In this document: piece by piece, positions 7,711-16,541 of the stretch
Layout of the letters: each line of letters begins with the position of its first letter
Position numbering within the stretch: position 1 is the first letter of the stretch
Assembly: GCA_031381685.1 (NCBI GenBank)
Contig: JANMYF010000037.1
Location: 26,766-90,765 of the forward strand
DNA from: JANLQX01 sp031381685
GTDB taxonomy: Bacteria; Actinomycetota; Acidimicrobiia; Acidimicrobiales; JANYDT01
DNA length: 64,000 bases
Direction of reading: 5' to 3'
Position numbers and translations under genes: made by a program
The notes under the pieces: generated by a model
The model's input: the letters and a program-made list of their open reading frames with translations, nothing else
The model's database searches: none
Told to the model about the DNA's origin: nothing

Positions 7711-9383
7711 GACACGGAAAGGGCGGCGGTGGCCACTTCCTTGGCCCAGCCGTAGTCGGCCTTGCCGTTCGGAGCCCGCTTGACCTCGTCGACGATGAGC
7801 ACGTGCTTCGGTGCCTTGTAGCCGGCGAGCTCGGACTTCACGTGGGCGATCAGCGTCGACGGATCGACGCCGGCGGCCGACGAATGCACCGACGCAACGG
7901 CAACAACCCGTTCGCCGAACTTCTCGTCGGGCATGCCGACGACCAGGCAGTCGAACACGGCATCGTGACGCTTCACCGACTCCTCGACCTCCTCGGGAAA
8001 GACCTTCTCCCCTGCGGTGTTGATGCAGTTCGAACCGCGTCCGAGCAGCGTCAGGGATCCATCGACGTTGATCAGTGCCATGTCACCCGGGAAGGAGTAC
8101 CGAACCCCGTCGATCATCTTGAACGTGCGATCGGATTTTGCCTCGTCTTTGTAGTAACCCATCGGGATATTGCCGCCGGCGGCCACCATGCCGACCTCCC
8201 CTGAACCCGGCACAACGGGCCGCATCGCGCCGGTTTGCGGGTCTTCGATGAACACCTTCGTGGTCTCGTTGGCGGTGAACTTCGCCGTCTCGGTCGACAT
8301 CTGGCGAGTCGTCATCGTCATGCCCATCGACGCTTCGGACGAGCCGAGCGCGTCGGCGAGGGCGAAGTCACCGTGGCGCAGGAGCTCGGCCTTGATCTCG
8401 CTCGACCACATCACGCCGGCCGACATGATCAGTTTGAGGCTCGACGTGTCGTAGGGACTACCGCGTTCGGCGGCGGCATCGAGGGCCCGGACCATCGGTT
8501 TGGCGAATGCGTCGCCGACGATGACGGCCATGGTGACGTTCTCGTCGCTGACGGCACGCCAGAGTTCGTCGGCATCGAAGTTCCGGCTCTCGAGCAGCAC
8601 GCAGGCGGCGCCGAGGTGCGCCGGCAGGAACGCCCCGAGCCACACACCGGTTCCGTGCATGAGCGGGCACGCCGGTATGGCCTTGGGTAGTGTGCCCCCC
8701 ATCTTCTCCCGGAACGCCTTGACGAACGGAGCGATGGACGCGGCATCGGCGGGCGGAGGTACCTGGGCGAGGATGGGGTAGCCGAGGAGCAGTCCGCCGC
8801 AGAAGCCGCCCATCTGGTACATGACGCCCTTGGGCATACCGGTCGTGCCGCCGGTGTAGAGCATGTAGAGATCGTCCTCGGAGCGGGTCATCCGCGACGC
8901 CGGCTCCGTGGCCATGACCTCGGACAAGGCGTGGGAACCGGGAAGCGGCACCTGACCGCCTTCGTCGTCGACCTCGATCCACAGCTTGACCTGCGGCGCC
9001 TTCTCCTTGACCCGGGCCACGCGATCAGCAAGCGATGCGTGGTACACGAGCACTTCCATGTCGGCGTTGTCGATCAGGTAGGCAAGCTCGTTGTCGAGAT
9101 AGCGATAGTTGACGTTGATCGGCACGAGGCGTTCCTTGAACGCTCCGTACTGCGCGATCAGGTACTCCGGCGAGTTGTAGAGATACATGCCGAGCTTGGC
9201 CTGCCCCTGGACCGGGGTGCTGTTCTCCCCGCCGATCCCGTGCGCCCGCACGAACCCGGCGAATCGCGCCGCCTGCTCGTCGTAGGCGGCCCAGCTGAGT
9301 CGCCGGGGCCCCTGGATGACGGCGTCGGCGTCGCCGATCGCGTCGGCGAGTGATTCCCAGATCGTGGCGAAGTGCATCTCCAT
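7707..9383 (-). CDS. Fatty-acyl-CoA ligase / AMP-binding enzyme, paralogue 2
   Basis: This is a 558-residue ANL-superfamily ligase with P-loop YTGGTTGMPKGV, PACPLMHGTGVWLG, a GDMALINVDGSLTLLGRGSNCINTAGEKVFPEEVEE hinge and C-terminal PNGKADYGWA. It is the first gene of a two-gene operon with its paralogue. Compared with that copy it has extra residues near 200-230 (PILAQVPPPADAAS). Two tandem ligases with the same layout may split a substrate range such as chain length. The ATG at 9383 sits about 180 bp from the small zinc-ribbon gene on the other strand. Confidence 0.9.
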   Translation of the reverse strand: MEMHFATIWESLADAIGDADAVIQGPRRLSWAAYDEQAARFAGFVRAHGIGGENSTPVQGQAKLGMYLYNSPEYLIAQYGAFKERLVPINVNYRYLDNELAYLIDNADMEVLVYHASLADRVARVKEKAPQVKLWIEVDDEGGQVPLPGSHALSEVMATEPASRMTRSEDDLYMLYTGGTTGMPKGVMYQMGGFCGGLLLGYPILAQVPPPADAASIAPFVKAFREKMGGTLPKAIPACPLMHGTGVWLGAFLPAHLGAACVLLESRNFDADELWRAVSDENVTMAVIVGDAFAKPMVRALDAAAERGSPYDTSSLKLIMSAGVMWSSEIKAELLRHGDFALADALGSSEASMGMTMTTRQMSTETAKFTANETTKVFIEDPQTGAMRPVVPGSGEVGMVAAGGNIPMGYYKDEAKSDRTFKMIDGVRYSFPGDMALINVDGSLTLLGRGSNCINTAGEKVFPEEVEESVKRHDAVFDCLVVGMPDEKFGERVVAVASVHSSAAGVDPSTLIAHVKSELAGYKAPKHVLIVDEVKRAPNGKADYGWAKEVATAALSVS

Positions 9384-9562
9384 AGGACCATCGTCGCATG
9401 CCCCGGAAGCTTGTGACCACCGTCACGGGGCCGCTCACGGCAGAGGCCACACCATGGGTGCGCCTGCCACGTCCGTCGATGAGCGGGAATCACCCTCATG
9501 AAGTTGTCACGGAGGGCGGTCTACATTCGAACAATGTCCCGCATTCTCTGGATTTTCCGGTA

Positions 9563-9730
9563 ATGGCCGCCCCCGTCGAACAGGTCGGCGTGATCGTCGC
9601 CTGCCCTCTGTGTGGAACCGATGTCCTGCAGAAGACGATGATCCCCCTGGGTGTCGTCGATGGCGTCATCTCCTATGCGTGCGTGCCGTGTGCCCGCAAG
9701 CTCGTCACCACCGGGACCGCGTCGGGATGA
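9563..9730 (+). CDS. Small zinc-ribbon protein
   Basis: I read a 55-residue protein from the ATG at 9563. It has two CxxC knuckles, CPLCGT near residue 14 and CVPCAR near residue 42, a typical zinc ribbon of unknown role. A longer frame reaches back to 9398, but those residues look non-coding. The stop overlaps the ATG of the lipoprotein gene by 4 bp (9727-9730, ATGA), which argues that this short frame is really translated and coupled. Confidence 0.6.
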   Translation: MAAPVEQVGVIVACPLCGTDVLQKTMIPLGVVDGVISYACVPCARKLVTTGTASG

Positions 9731-10410
9731 GGCGCTTCGCCGCCATCGTCGGTCTCGCGCTGAGCGGCGTCGTTGTCTCGTCGTGCGCGTCGGAACAGAC
9801 GGACAACGCGAACTGGTTGGTCAACAGCCAGGAACGGACCTACGTCGAGATCCCGAAGACCTTCAAGCGGTTCACCGCGAACCCCTACCGGGTGGACAAG
9901 CTCGACCGGAGCGCCGAGCGCGTCGGCGGCATCGGCCGCAACCCGGCGAACTGGGTGGTCGTCTTCGACAGCGCGAAGAAGCCGAGGATCGAGAATTTCG
10001 ATGCCGAACGCCCCAACTCGCTAGTCGGGATGGTGGCGGTCTACACCCTCAGCGACGACTGGACCCAGACGCCAAGCTTTCGCAACGGGGTGAACATCAC
10101 CACGCTGCGGACCTATCCGTTCGGAAGCAGCGGCGGCCTCGACGCGGTGTCGGAGTTCAACGACGGCAATCCCGACGTGGAGTTGATCTCGTACTCCGAG
10201 GACGCTGGGAAGAATGGCATCCGTGGCGTCAAGATCCGGTTCAATCAGCGCATAGGCGAGTCCCAATGGGTCACCGTCGATCAGCAGGCGTTCACCAACC
10301 GTGACACCACGAAGCTCTACGTCCTCACCATGAAATGCGCCTCCACGTGCTTCAAGGCGAACTACGACACCGCCCGCAAGATCTCGTCTTCCTTCACCGT
10401 CCAGAAATGA
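9727..10410 (+). CDS. Putative lipoprotein of unknown function
   Basis: The 227-residue product has a lipoprotein signal peptide: MRRF, a hydrophobic stretch, then the lipobox VVSSC with Cys near residue 20. The mature part is a single domain with no motif I recognise. Two further Cys (MKCASTC) lie near the C-terminus. It ends 10 bp before the FtsH-like protease gene, and starts inside the stop of the zinc-ribbon gene. The three genes probably form one transcript, which suggests a membrane-associated role near that protease. Confidence 0.7.
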   Translation: MRRFAAIVGLALSGVVVSSCASEQTDNANWLVNSQERTYVEIPKTFKRFTANPYRVDKLDRSAERVGGIGRNPANWVVVFDSAKKPRIENFDAERPNSLVGMVAVYTLSDDWTQTPSFRNGVNITTLRTYPFGSSGGLDAVSEFNDGNPDVELISYSEDAGKNGIRGVKIRFNQRIGESQWVTVDQQAFTNRDTTKLYVLTMKCASTCFKANYDTARKISSSFTVQK

Positions 10411-10420
10411 GCGAACTCCG

Positions 10421-12811
10421 ATGACCTCCCCCACGTTTCCGACAGTGATCCCCTACACCCCGCCCCCGTCGGTCGTGCCGAAGGTGCGGCGCAAGCTGCT
10501 GTTCTTCGATCGCGCCAAGTTGATCGTCGGGCTCGTCGTGCTCTTCGGCTTCTTCGTCTCGAAGTACCACGCCGACGTTCCCTACGTCACCTGGAACGGA
10601 GCGTTCCAGCACGTGCTGCGCAACAGCTGGTTCCTGCTCGCCTTGGCGGGCGTCGAGGTGCTCCGCCAGATCCACTACCTGATCTCGGAGAAGGCCGCTG
10701 GCTACAACCACTTCTGGTCCTACAAGGTGTTCGGCGGCTGGGACCGGTTCTGGTCGCGCCGCAACCCGTGGCTGCGGTTCCGCCTCCAGCGGATCGTCAA
10801 GACCCTCATGTTCATGGCCGTCATCTTCTGGATCCTGTCGGCCACCTGGAACGTGTCGTTCCTGCAGGCGATCAACGATGCACCGTCTCGCATCGTCAGC
10901 ATCATGTTCGGGTCCGAACAGCGGCTCCCGTTCATCTTCTCGATCCTCATGACGCTGGTGTTCTCGGTCGGCCAGTTCGCGGCGATCTTCTGGTTCATGA
11001 GCCGCGGCGGCACCGACATCCTCCTCCCCGAAGAGGTCGAGACCCGCTTCGCCGATGTGTGGGGCCAGGACAAGGTCCTCGACAAGGTCAAGGAAAACAT
11101 CGCGATGTTCGACAAGCCCGAGGAGATCGAGGCCAAGGGCGGCCACGTTCCCGGTGGCATCCTGCTGTGGGGCCCTCCAGGCACCGGCAAGACCCTCATT
11201 GCCAAGGCCATCGCCGGTGAGACCGGCAAGCCCTACGTCTTCGTCGACCCGGGCGCGTTCCAGAACATGTTCATGGGTGTCGGCATCTTGAAGGTCAAGG
11301 GGCTCTACCGCAAGCTCCGCAAACTGGCGCTGCGCCACGGTGGCGTCATCGTGTTCTTCGACGAAGCCGACGTGCTCGGCAACCGTGGCTCTGCCGTCTC
11401 CGGACGGCAGTCCACGCCGCAGGTCGTCGAGGGCTATCAGTGCCTCGCCGCCCGCACCTACGGCTACGAGATGCACGATCACCACCAGGCTGCGGCTATG
11501 GCCGCACCGGCGGAGGGCCGTCCCGGTCTGCTTCCAGACAGGGTTCGCGTTGTCATGGGGGGCATGGGGATGGGAGGCGGCATGGGCACTCTGCAGTCAT
11601 TGCTCACCGAGATGAGCGGTCTCGAGAAGCCCCGTGGCTTCCTGGCTCGTCGCATCCGCAAGTTCTTGACCATGCCGTCGAAGAAGCCGCCGAAATACCG
11701 GATCCTCACGATCATGGCCACCAACGCCCCCGACGTGCTCGATCCGGCGCTCCTCCGCCCTGGACGTCTCGACCGCATCTTCAAGGTCGACTACCCGACC
11801 ATGGAAGGCCGTATCCGGACCTACGAGGGTTACTTCAGCAAGGTCAAGCACGTGGTGACCGCCGAGCAGGTGAAGCGCCTCGCGCTGATGTCGTCGGCGG
11901 CCAGCGGCGCCGTGATCAAGGACATCGTCAACGAGTCGTTGATCGTTGCGCTGCGCGAAGGGCGGGACACGGTGACCTGGCCCGACGTACTCGCCGCCCG
12001 GGCATTGAAGGTGCACGGCATGCCCGACGAGGTTCACCCGATGGCCCTCGAACGCCACGCCGTGGCCATCCACGAAGCCGGACATGCCGTCGCCATGGTC
12101 CGTCTCTACAAGCGCTACATCATCGATGTCGCCACCATCGAGCCACGCGGCAACGTCGGCGGCTTCGTCAGCCCGGTGCCCATGGAGGAGCCCGGTTTTC
12201 CGTGGCGGAAAGAGAACGAGAACCGCATCATCGTGTCGCTCGCTTCGCTGGCCGCCGAGCGCCACTTCTTCCGGGGCGACAACTCCGTTGGTGTCGGCGG
12301 CGACCTCGGGAGCGCAACCGGCACTGCCCGGTGGATGGAAGGCCGCTCGGCCATGGGCGATTCGTTCACGAGCTTCACCGAGCTCGTCGCCGGCGAGTCG
12401 TCGAAGGGTGACTTCGACCAGCGCGTCGAGCGCCGTCTGCAAAACCTCTACGCCCAGGCGCTGTCACTGGTGCAGGAGAACGAACTGTTCGTGCTGGCCA
12501 TCGCCCATGCGTTGGAAGAGCACAAGACGATCTCGGGTGAAGACATCGAGGCGATCTTCTCCGGCGCCAAGGGCCCTGCGGTCGACGGTGGCTGGTACCA
12601 CACGCCGGAGTTCCGCTTCGTCTACGACCGCTACCACGACGCCGCGATCAGTGCCCACGAGTCGCAGGGCAAGCTTGAGATGCAGCTTCCCAAGCCGGGT
12701 TCGCTGGTCGTCGTGGGCGCCGACGGCACCCTGCACCAGTGGGGTGGCGCAGCCGCCCCCGACCATGCCCTGCCTCCGGCCCCGACCACCAACGAGCTGA
12801 CCGTCGACTGA
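10421..12811 (+). CDS. FtsH-like membrane AAA+ zinc metalloprotease with atypical N-terminus and AAA insertion
   Basis: This 796-residue protein combines an AAA+ ATPase and an M41 peptidase. Walker A is GPPGTGKT (251-258), Walker B VIVFFDEAD (309-317), and the second region of homology is LLRPGRLDR (444-452). The zinc site is HEAGH (551-555), with a candidate third ligand Asp in VGGDLG (near 628). Canonical FtsH has two membrane segments; here I see four hydrophobic stretches (about 31-48, 68-84, 127-143 and 171-192). An unusual insertion of about 60 residues follows Walker B, ending in a Gly/Met run (379-389). The pore loop reads NMFMGVG. It should degrade membrane or damaged proteins, but may be a specialised paralogue beside a true ftsH elsewhere. 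Confidence 0.9.
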   Translation: MTSPTFPTVIPYTPPPSVVPKVRRKLLFFDRAKLIVGLVVLFGFFVSKYHADVPYVTWNGAFQHVLRNSWFLLALAGVEVLRQIHYLISEKAAGYNHFWSYKVFGGWDRFWSRRNPWLRFRLQRIVKTLMFMAVIFWILSATWNVSFLQAINDAPSRIVSIMFGSEQRLPFIFSILMTLVFSVGQFAAIFWFMSRGGTDILLPEEVETRFADVWGQDKVLDKVKENIAMFDKPEEIEAKGGHVPGGILLWGPPGTGKTLIAKAIAGETGKPYVFVDPGAFQNMFMGVGILKVKGLYRKLRKLALRHGGVIVFFDEADVLGNRGSAVSGRQSTPQVVEGYQCLAARTYGYEMHDHHQAAAMAAPAEGRPGLLPDRVRVVMGGMGMGGGMGTLQSLLTEMSGLEKPRGFLARRIRKFLTMPSKKPPKYRILTIMATNAPDVLDPALLRPGRLDRIFKVDYPTMEGRIRTYEGYFSKVKHVVTAEQVKRLALMSSAASGAVIKDIVNESLIVALREGRDTVTWPDVLAARALKVHGMPDEVHPMALERHAVAIHEAGHAVAMVRLYKRYIIDVATIEPRGNVGGFVSPVPMEEPGFPWRKENENRIIVSLASLAAERHFFRGDNSVGVGGDLGSATGTARWMEGRSAMGDSFTSFTELVAGESSKGDFDQRVERRLQNLYAQALSLVQENELFVLAIAHALEEHKTISGEDIEAIFSGAKGPAVDGGWYHTPEFRFVYDRYHDAAISAHESQGKLEMQLPKPGSLVVVGADGTLHQWGGAAAPDHALPPAPTTNELTVD

Positions 12812-12827
12812 CCGATTGGGAGAGAGA

Positions 12828-12915
12828 TTGCCCCCATTTATGGGGGCAAAACACCTCCGAAACGCCTTGGGAGGTGTTCTCCCGCAAACCCCGCCCGGTC
12901 TCCGCTACCGGGCGG
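12828..12915. terminator. Triple-hairpin bidirectional terminator
   Basis: Three strong stem-loops stand in a row between two convergent genes. The first is TTGCCCCCA (12828-12836) with TGGGGGCAA (12841-12849). The second is ACACCTCC (12851-12858) with GGAGGTGT (12870-12877). The third is CCGCCCGGT (12891-12899) with ACCGGGCGG (12907-12915). Each stem is a perfect 8-9 bp. None has a long U-tract, as is common for terminators in high-GC actinobacteria. Confidence 0.75.
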
Positions 12916-12922
12916 TGCCGCG

Positions 12923-14275
12923 TCAGGACAGCTCTTCAGGCAGATCGTCGGGGACGACGAGCAATGGCGCCGCCGCCGGCGCGTTCGGCGGCGGCACCGC
13001 GGCAATCGGTTCGCCGGCGGGCGCCGCTCGGCGCGCGTTGATGACCACCGTGCCACCGGGAGTCGACACCAACCGGCTGTTGCTGTTCTGGGTGTTGCGT
13101 TCGATCCAGTCGTAGACGCTCTCCCCGGTATCGACCACGGGCCCCGCTTCGTCGCGCAAACGACGAAGTGAATCCTTCCGATCGACGCGCCAACGCCCGA
13201 CTCGCAGGCTCAGGTACGCCGCCGCGCCCAGCGGGATCGGGAGCCAGTAGGCGGCGAGTCGGTAGGAGTTCACGGCGATGGCGTTGGTGGCCGAGGGCAC
13301 GCCGAAGAACGTGAGCATCGTGGTCAGGGTCACTTCGATGACGCCGAGCCCGCCCGGCGTGATGGGAATTGCGGCGAGCACATTCGCGATGCAGAACGCC
13401 ACGATGAGGGAGTCCGGGCGGACGCTCGCGCCGAAGGCGCGGAGGAAGACCCACAGTGCGCTTGCGTCGAGCAGCCAGTTCGCCACCGACCATCCGACGA
13501 GGCGCAGAAGTGTTCGGCGGTTCGTCGCCAGGAGGCGGATCCGCCCGCCGAGACGTCGGATGACCCCGCTGACGACGGCCGGATCGACGAAAGAGAACCG
13601 CCGGGCGAGACCCTGGACGATGCGATCGGCCCGCTCGGCTCCTCGCACCAAAAACACCACGACGACGCCGAAGGCCCCGAGAACGAACACGCCGACGAGC
13701 GCGACCGAGACGTACAGGGGGTTCACCCCGCTGATGGGGATCGAGATGAGTAGCGTCGACCAGAGCAGCAGGTTGAGCACGACGGCCGACCCGAGGCCGG
13801 CGGTGGCGAGCGCGAAGCCGGCCGCCGATGGTTCGACCCCGGCGAGCGTCAGGAGCCGGTACCCCAGCGCGGTGCCGGCGGCACTTCCGCCGGGCACGAC
13901 GTTCGTGACCGCTTTGGTGGCGAGCTGGATGCGGGTCAGTGTCGGGGTGGTGATGTGGGAGGGGGTCAGCGCGGCCTGGGTAAGTTTCGAGTACGCGAAG
14001 AAGGCGGCCAACTCGAGGCCGAGCCCGAGGACAAGGAGCGCAGCGTTCACCGTGCGGAGTTGGCTGACGGCCCGTCCGAAGCCGGCGATCTGGGGAAGGA
14101 CGATGTAGTTGAGCAGGAAGACGGCGACGATGACCTGCACTGTCCGGGTCATCCGGCGGCGCAGCGGCGATTTCGGGGCGCGACGGCGGCGTGGACGCGA
14201 GCCGACCGAATCGCCCGCGGTGGGGTCGGTGAGCTGATCGGCCGACGCCGGGTCGGTGAGGTTCGTCGAAGCCAC
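12923..14275 (-). CDS. UPF0104 / lysylphosphatidylglycerol-synthase-like transmembrane protein
   Basis: The 450-residue integral membrane protein has about eight hydrophobic helices between residues 45 and 370 and the family motif TPGGLGVIE (near residue 330). It also has NVVPGGSAAG near residue 125. This is the flippase-like membrane domain found in MprF and in stand-alone UPF0104 proteins, without an aminoacyl-transferase domain. The N-terminal about 40 residues and C-terminal about 80 residues are polar, Pro/Ala-rich and probably cytoplasmic. It may move a lipid or lipid-linked precursor across the membrane. The gene lies downstream of the FKBP gene on the same strand. Confidence 0.78.
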   Translation of the reverse strand: MASTNLTDPASADQLTDPTAGDSVGSRPRRRRAPKSPLRRRMTRTVQVIVAVFLLNYIVLPQIAGFGRAVSQLRTVNAALLVLGLGLELAAFFAYSKLTQAALTPSHITTPTLTRIQLATKAVTNVVPGGSAAGTALGYRLLTLAGVEPSAAGFALATAGLGSAVVLNLLLWSTLLISIPISGVNPLYVSVALVGVFVLGAFGVVVVFLVRGAERADRIVQGLARRFSFVDPAVVSGVIRRLGGRIRLLATNRRTLLRLVGWSVANWLLDASALWVFLRAFGASVRPDSLIVAFCIANVLAAIPITPGGLGVIEVTLTTMLTFFGVPSATNAIAVNSYRLAAYWLPIPLGAAAYLSLRVGRWRVDRKDSLRRLRDEAGPVVDTGESVYDWIERNTQNSNSRLVSTPGGTVVINARRAAPAGEPIAAVPPPNAPAAAPLLVVPDDLPEELS

Positions 14276-14431
14276 TACCGCTCATGCTTGTCGAAAACGG
14301 GACTCGCCCGACGCACGCTGCCCGATCGACACGCGCCGGGCCAAGGAGCAGGGGAACGCGCGGTGGCCTCGAGCCGCCAGCGACCGTTGGATCAGTGGCC
14401 CGGACGGGGGCGCAGAGCCTGGAACGGGCGG

Positions 14432-15073
14432 TCAGGCTTTGGGCTTCACGGCGATGGCGTCGACGATGAAGACAAGGGTTTCGTTCGGACCGATCTTGGC
14501 ACCCTGCCCGGCAGCCCCGTAGGCCTTGTCCGGCGGGATGACGAGTTGGCGGCGGCCGCCCTGCTTCATGCCGACCAGGCCCTCGTTCCATCCGGGGATG
14601 ACGCCGGCCTGGCCGACGTTCTCGACGGTGAACGGGGCCCGACCCCACGAGGTGTCGAACTCTTCCTTCGTGGACCACGACACCCCGACGTAGTTCACGG
14701 TGACGTTCGAACCGGCCGTGACCTCGGGCCCGGTGCCGACGATGAGATCCTTGGTCTGGAGCGCTTTGGGCGGCGGGCCGGCGGGCACGCTGACGGTCGG
14801 CTTGGTGGCGATTGCCGCGGGGAGGCTCAGTGCCACCGTGGTGGTCGGGGCCGCCGTGGTGGTGGTCGGCGTCGCAATCGTCGTGTCGGCGCCGCCGTCG
14901 CTGTTGCCGCGGGTGAGGAGGGCGAAGATCACCAGCAGGACGACGAGCGTCCCGATCACGTAGACGATCTTCTTCTGCGTTGCGCGTGCACGCTGCTTTC
15001 CCTCGATGACCTTCGCCTCGGCGAGCTTCTGTGCTCGCAGGGCGTCTTGACGCTGTCGCTTCTCGTTTGCCAC
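14432..15073 (-). CDS. Membrane-anchored FKBP-type peptidyl-prolyl isomerase
   Basis: From the GTG at 15073 the product has 213 residues. A charged N-terminal helix (RQDALRAQKLAEAK) leads to one membrane segment (IVYVIGTLVVLLVIFALL, about 37-54), a Thr/Pro linker, and a C-terminal FKBP domain from about residue 100. The FKBP domain shows VTVNYVGVSW, a VIPGWNEGLVGMKQGG block and AYGAAG. It would catalyse prolyl isomerisation of proteins at the outer face of the membrane. Longer in-frame starts up to 15241 exist, but they encode atypical sequence and would leave the anchor far inside the protein. Confidence 0.85.
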   Translation of the reverse strand: MANEKRQRQDALRAQKLAEAKVIEGKQRARATQKKIVYVIGTLVVLLVIFALLTRGNSDGGADTTIATPTTTTAAPTTTVALSLPAAIATKPTVSVPAGPPPKALQTKDLIVGTGPEVTAGSNVTVNYVGVSWSTKEEFDTSWGRAPFTVENVGQAGVIPGWNEGLVGMKQGGRRQLVIPPDKAYGAAGQGAKIGPNETLVFIVDAIAVKPKA

Positions 15074-15221
15074 GGCCGACAACGCTACGCCACGCACCAG
15101 CCCAGCGAGGGCCGATCCGGCCGCCAACCCACCGGGCTGGGCGCGAAAGTGACACGGAAGGGTGCCGATCGCTCCCGACGGTGGCGTGAGCCGGGACGGA
15201 CCGACGGTCATGATGAGTGCC

Positions 15222-16541
15222 ATGCCCCTGGAGATCGTCAAACGCGATGGCCATCCCGATTTCCTGGACCTCCCCTGGGGCGTGTCGCTGCGCCGATGGA
15301 GAACACCCCGTCTGGTCGACGTTGCCCGGGGGCTTTCGCGCCATGTGGTGCGCTTCGTGGACTACGGCGGCGTCGTGTACGCGGTGAAGGAGACCGAGGA
15401 CCGTGTGGCACTGGCCGAGTACGACCTCTTGCGCGATCTCGAGGGACGTGGGCTTCCGGTCGTCGAGGCCGTCGGCGTCGTCCGCAATCGCGTGGCCGAC
15501 GGAAGCGATCCCGACGCGCCCAACGACCGTCGATATCCGGCCGACGACACCGAGGTGGGGGCTCCGCTCGGTGCCGCGCTGATCACGAGACATCTCAGCT
15601 TCTCGATGCCGTACCGGTACCTGTTCCAGGGTCGTCCGATCACCGATCTGCGCGATCAGCTGGAGAACGCGATGGCGGTGCTCCTCGTGAGGCTCCATCT
15701 CGAAGGCTTCTTCTGGGGTGACTGCTCGCTCTCCAATACGTTGTTCCGACGCGATGCCGGTTCGTTGAGCTCGTGGCTGGTGGACGCGGAGACGGGACGA
15801 ATCCAGGAAGGCCGACTGAGCGATGGTCAGCGCGCTCATGATCTCGAGATCGCCGTCGAGAACATCGCCGGGGAGCTACTCGACCTCGATGCCGCCGGTC
15901 GTCTGCACGACGGCCTGGATCCGATGGAGCTCGCCGAGGACTTCCGCAATCGCTATGAGCGCTTATGGAATGAGATCGTGTACGAGGAGATCATCCGGCC
16001 GAGCGACCGTCACCGCATGGTCGCGAGAACACGGCGCCTCAATGAGCTCGGTTTCGATGTCGAGGAGTACCGCCTCCGTACGACCGACGATGGTCGCATC
16101 CGGTTCGTGCCCCGCGTCGTCGAGGTCGGGCATCACCGCCGGAGGCTGCAGCAGCTGACCGGACTCGATGTCGACGAGAACCAGGCCCGCCGTTTGTTGA
16201 GCGACCTCGATGGCCACCGGGCCTTCCTCGACGAGCAGCGGGGGCAGCGTGTCCCGGATGCGCTCGCGGCTTACGACTGGCTGACGAATGTGTATCAGCC
16301 GACGATCGAAGCGATCCCGGCTGAACTTCGCCACCGACTCGCCGACGCCGAGTCGTACCACCAGATCCTCGAGCACCGGTGGTACCTGTCGGAGGAGGCA
16401 GGGCATGATGTCGGCATGGAAGCAGCGATTGACCGCTACGTGGCCGACGTGCTGCCGCTCGCTCCCGTCGAGGAAGCGATCCTTCCCGCTCCGGGCGACG
16501 AGACACTGGACCTCGCCGGGACTGGTCCTACGGAGGACTGA
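15222..16541 (+). CDS. DUF4032 protein with kinase-like (InaA/lipopolysaccharide-kinase-type) N-terminal domain
   Basis: The protein of about 439 residues starts with a protein-kinase-like fold. VVYAVKET supplies the ATP-binding Lys (near 57), HLEGFFWGDCSLSN is the catalytic loop (near 160), and WLVDAETG matches the DFG position (near 185). The catalytic loop has GDCSLSN in place of the usual HGDLHxxN. The C-terminal half matches the DUF4032 region of actinobacterial proteins and has no known function. In-frame ATGs at 15210, 15213 and 15222 make the exact start uncertain. The 3' end overlaps the convergent membrane-protein gene by 14 bp. Confidence 0.8.
   Translation: MPLEIVKRDGHPDFLDLPWGVSLRRWRTPRLVDVARGLSRHVVRFVDYGGVVYAVKETEDRVALAEYDLLRDLEGRGLPVVEAVGVVRNRVADGSDPDAPNDRRYPADDTEVGAPLGAALITRHLSFSMPYRYLFQGRPITDLRDQLENAMAVLLVRLHLEGFFWGDCSLSNTLFRRDAGSLSSWLVDAETGRIQEGRLSDGQRAHDLEIAVENIAGELLDLDAAGRLHDGLDPMELAEDFRNRYERLWNEIVYEEIIRPSDRHRMVARTRRLNELGFDVEEYRLRTTDDGRIRFVPRVVEVGHHRRRLQQLTGLDVDENQARRLLSDLDGHRAFLDEQRGQRVPDALAAYDWLTNVYQPTIEAIPAELRHRLADAESYHQILEHRWYLSEEAGHDVGMEAAIDRYVADVLPLAPVEEAILPAPGDETLDLAGTGPTED

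Noticed and set aside
12936..15839. A 967-residue open frame on the minus strand
   Set aside because: It is a high-GC shadow: it runs across the flippase-like and FKBP genes in another frame and is Arg/Pro/His-rich without motifs.
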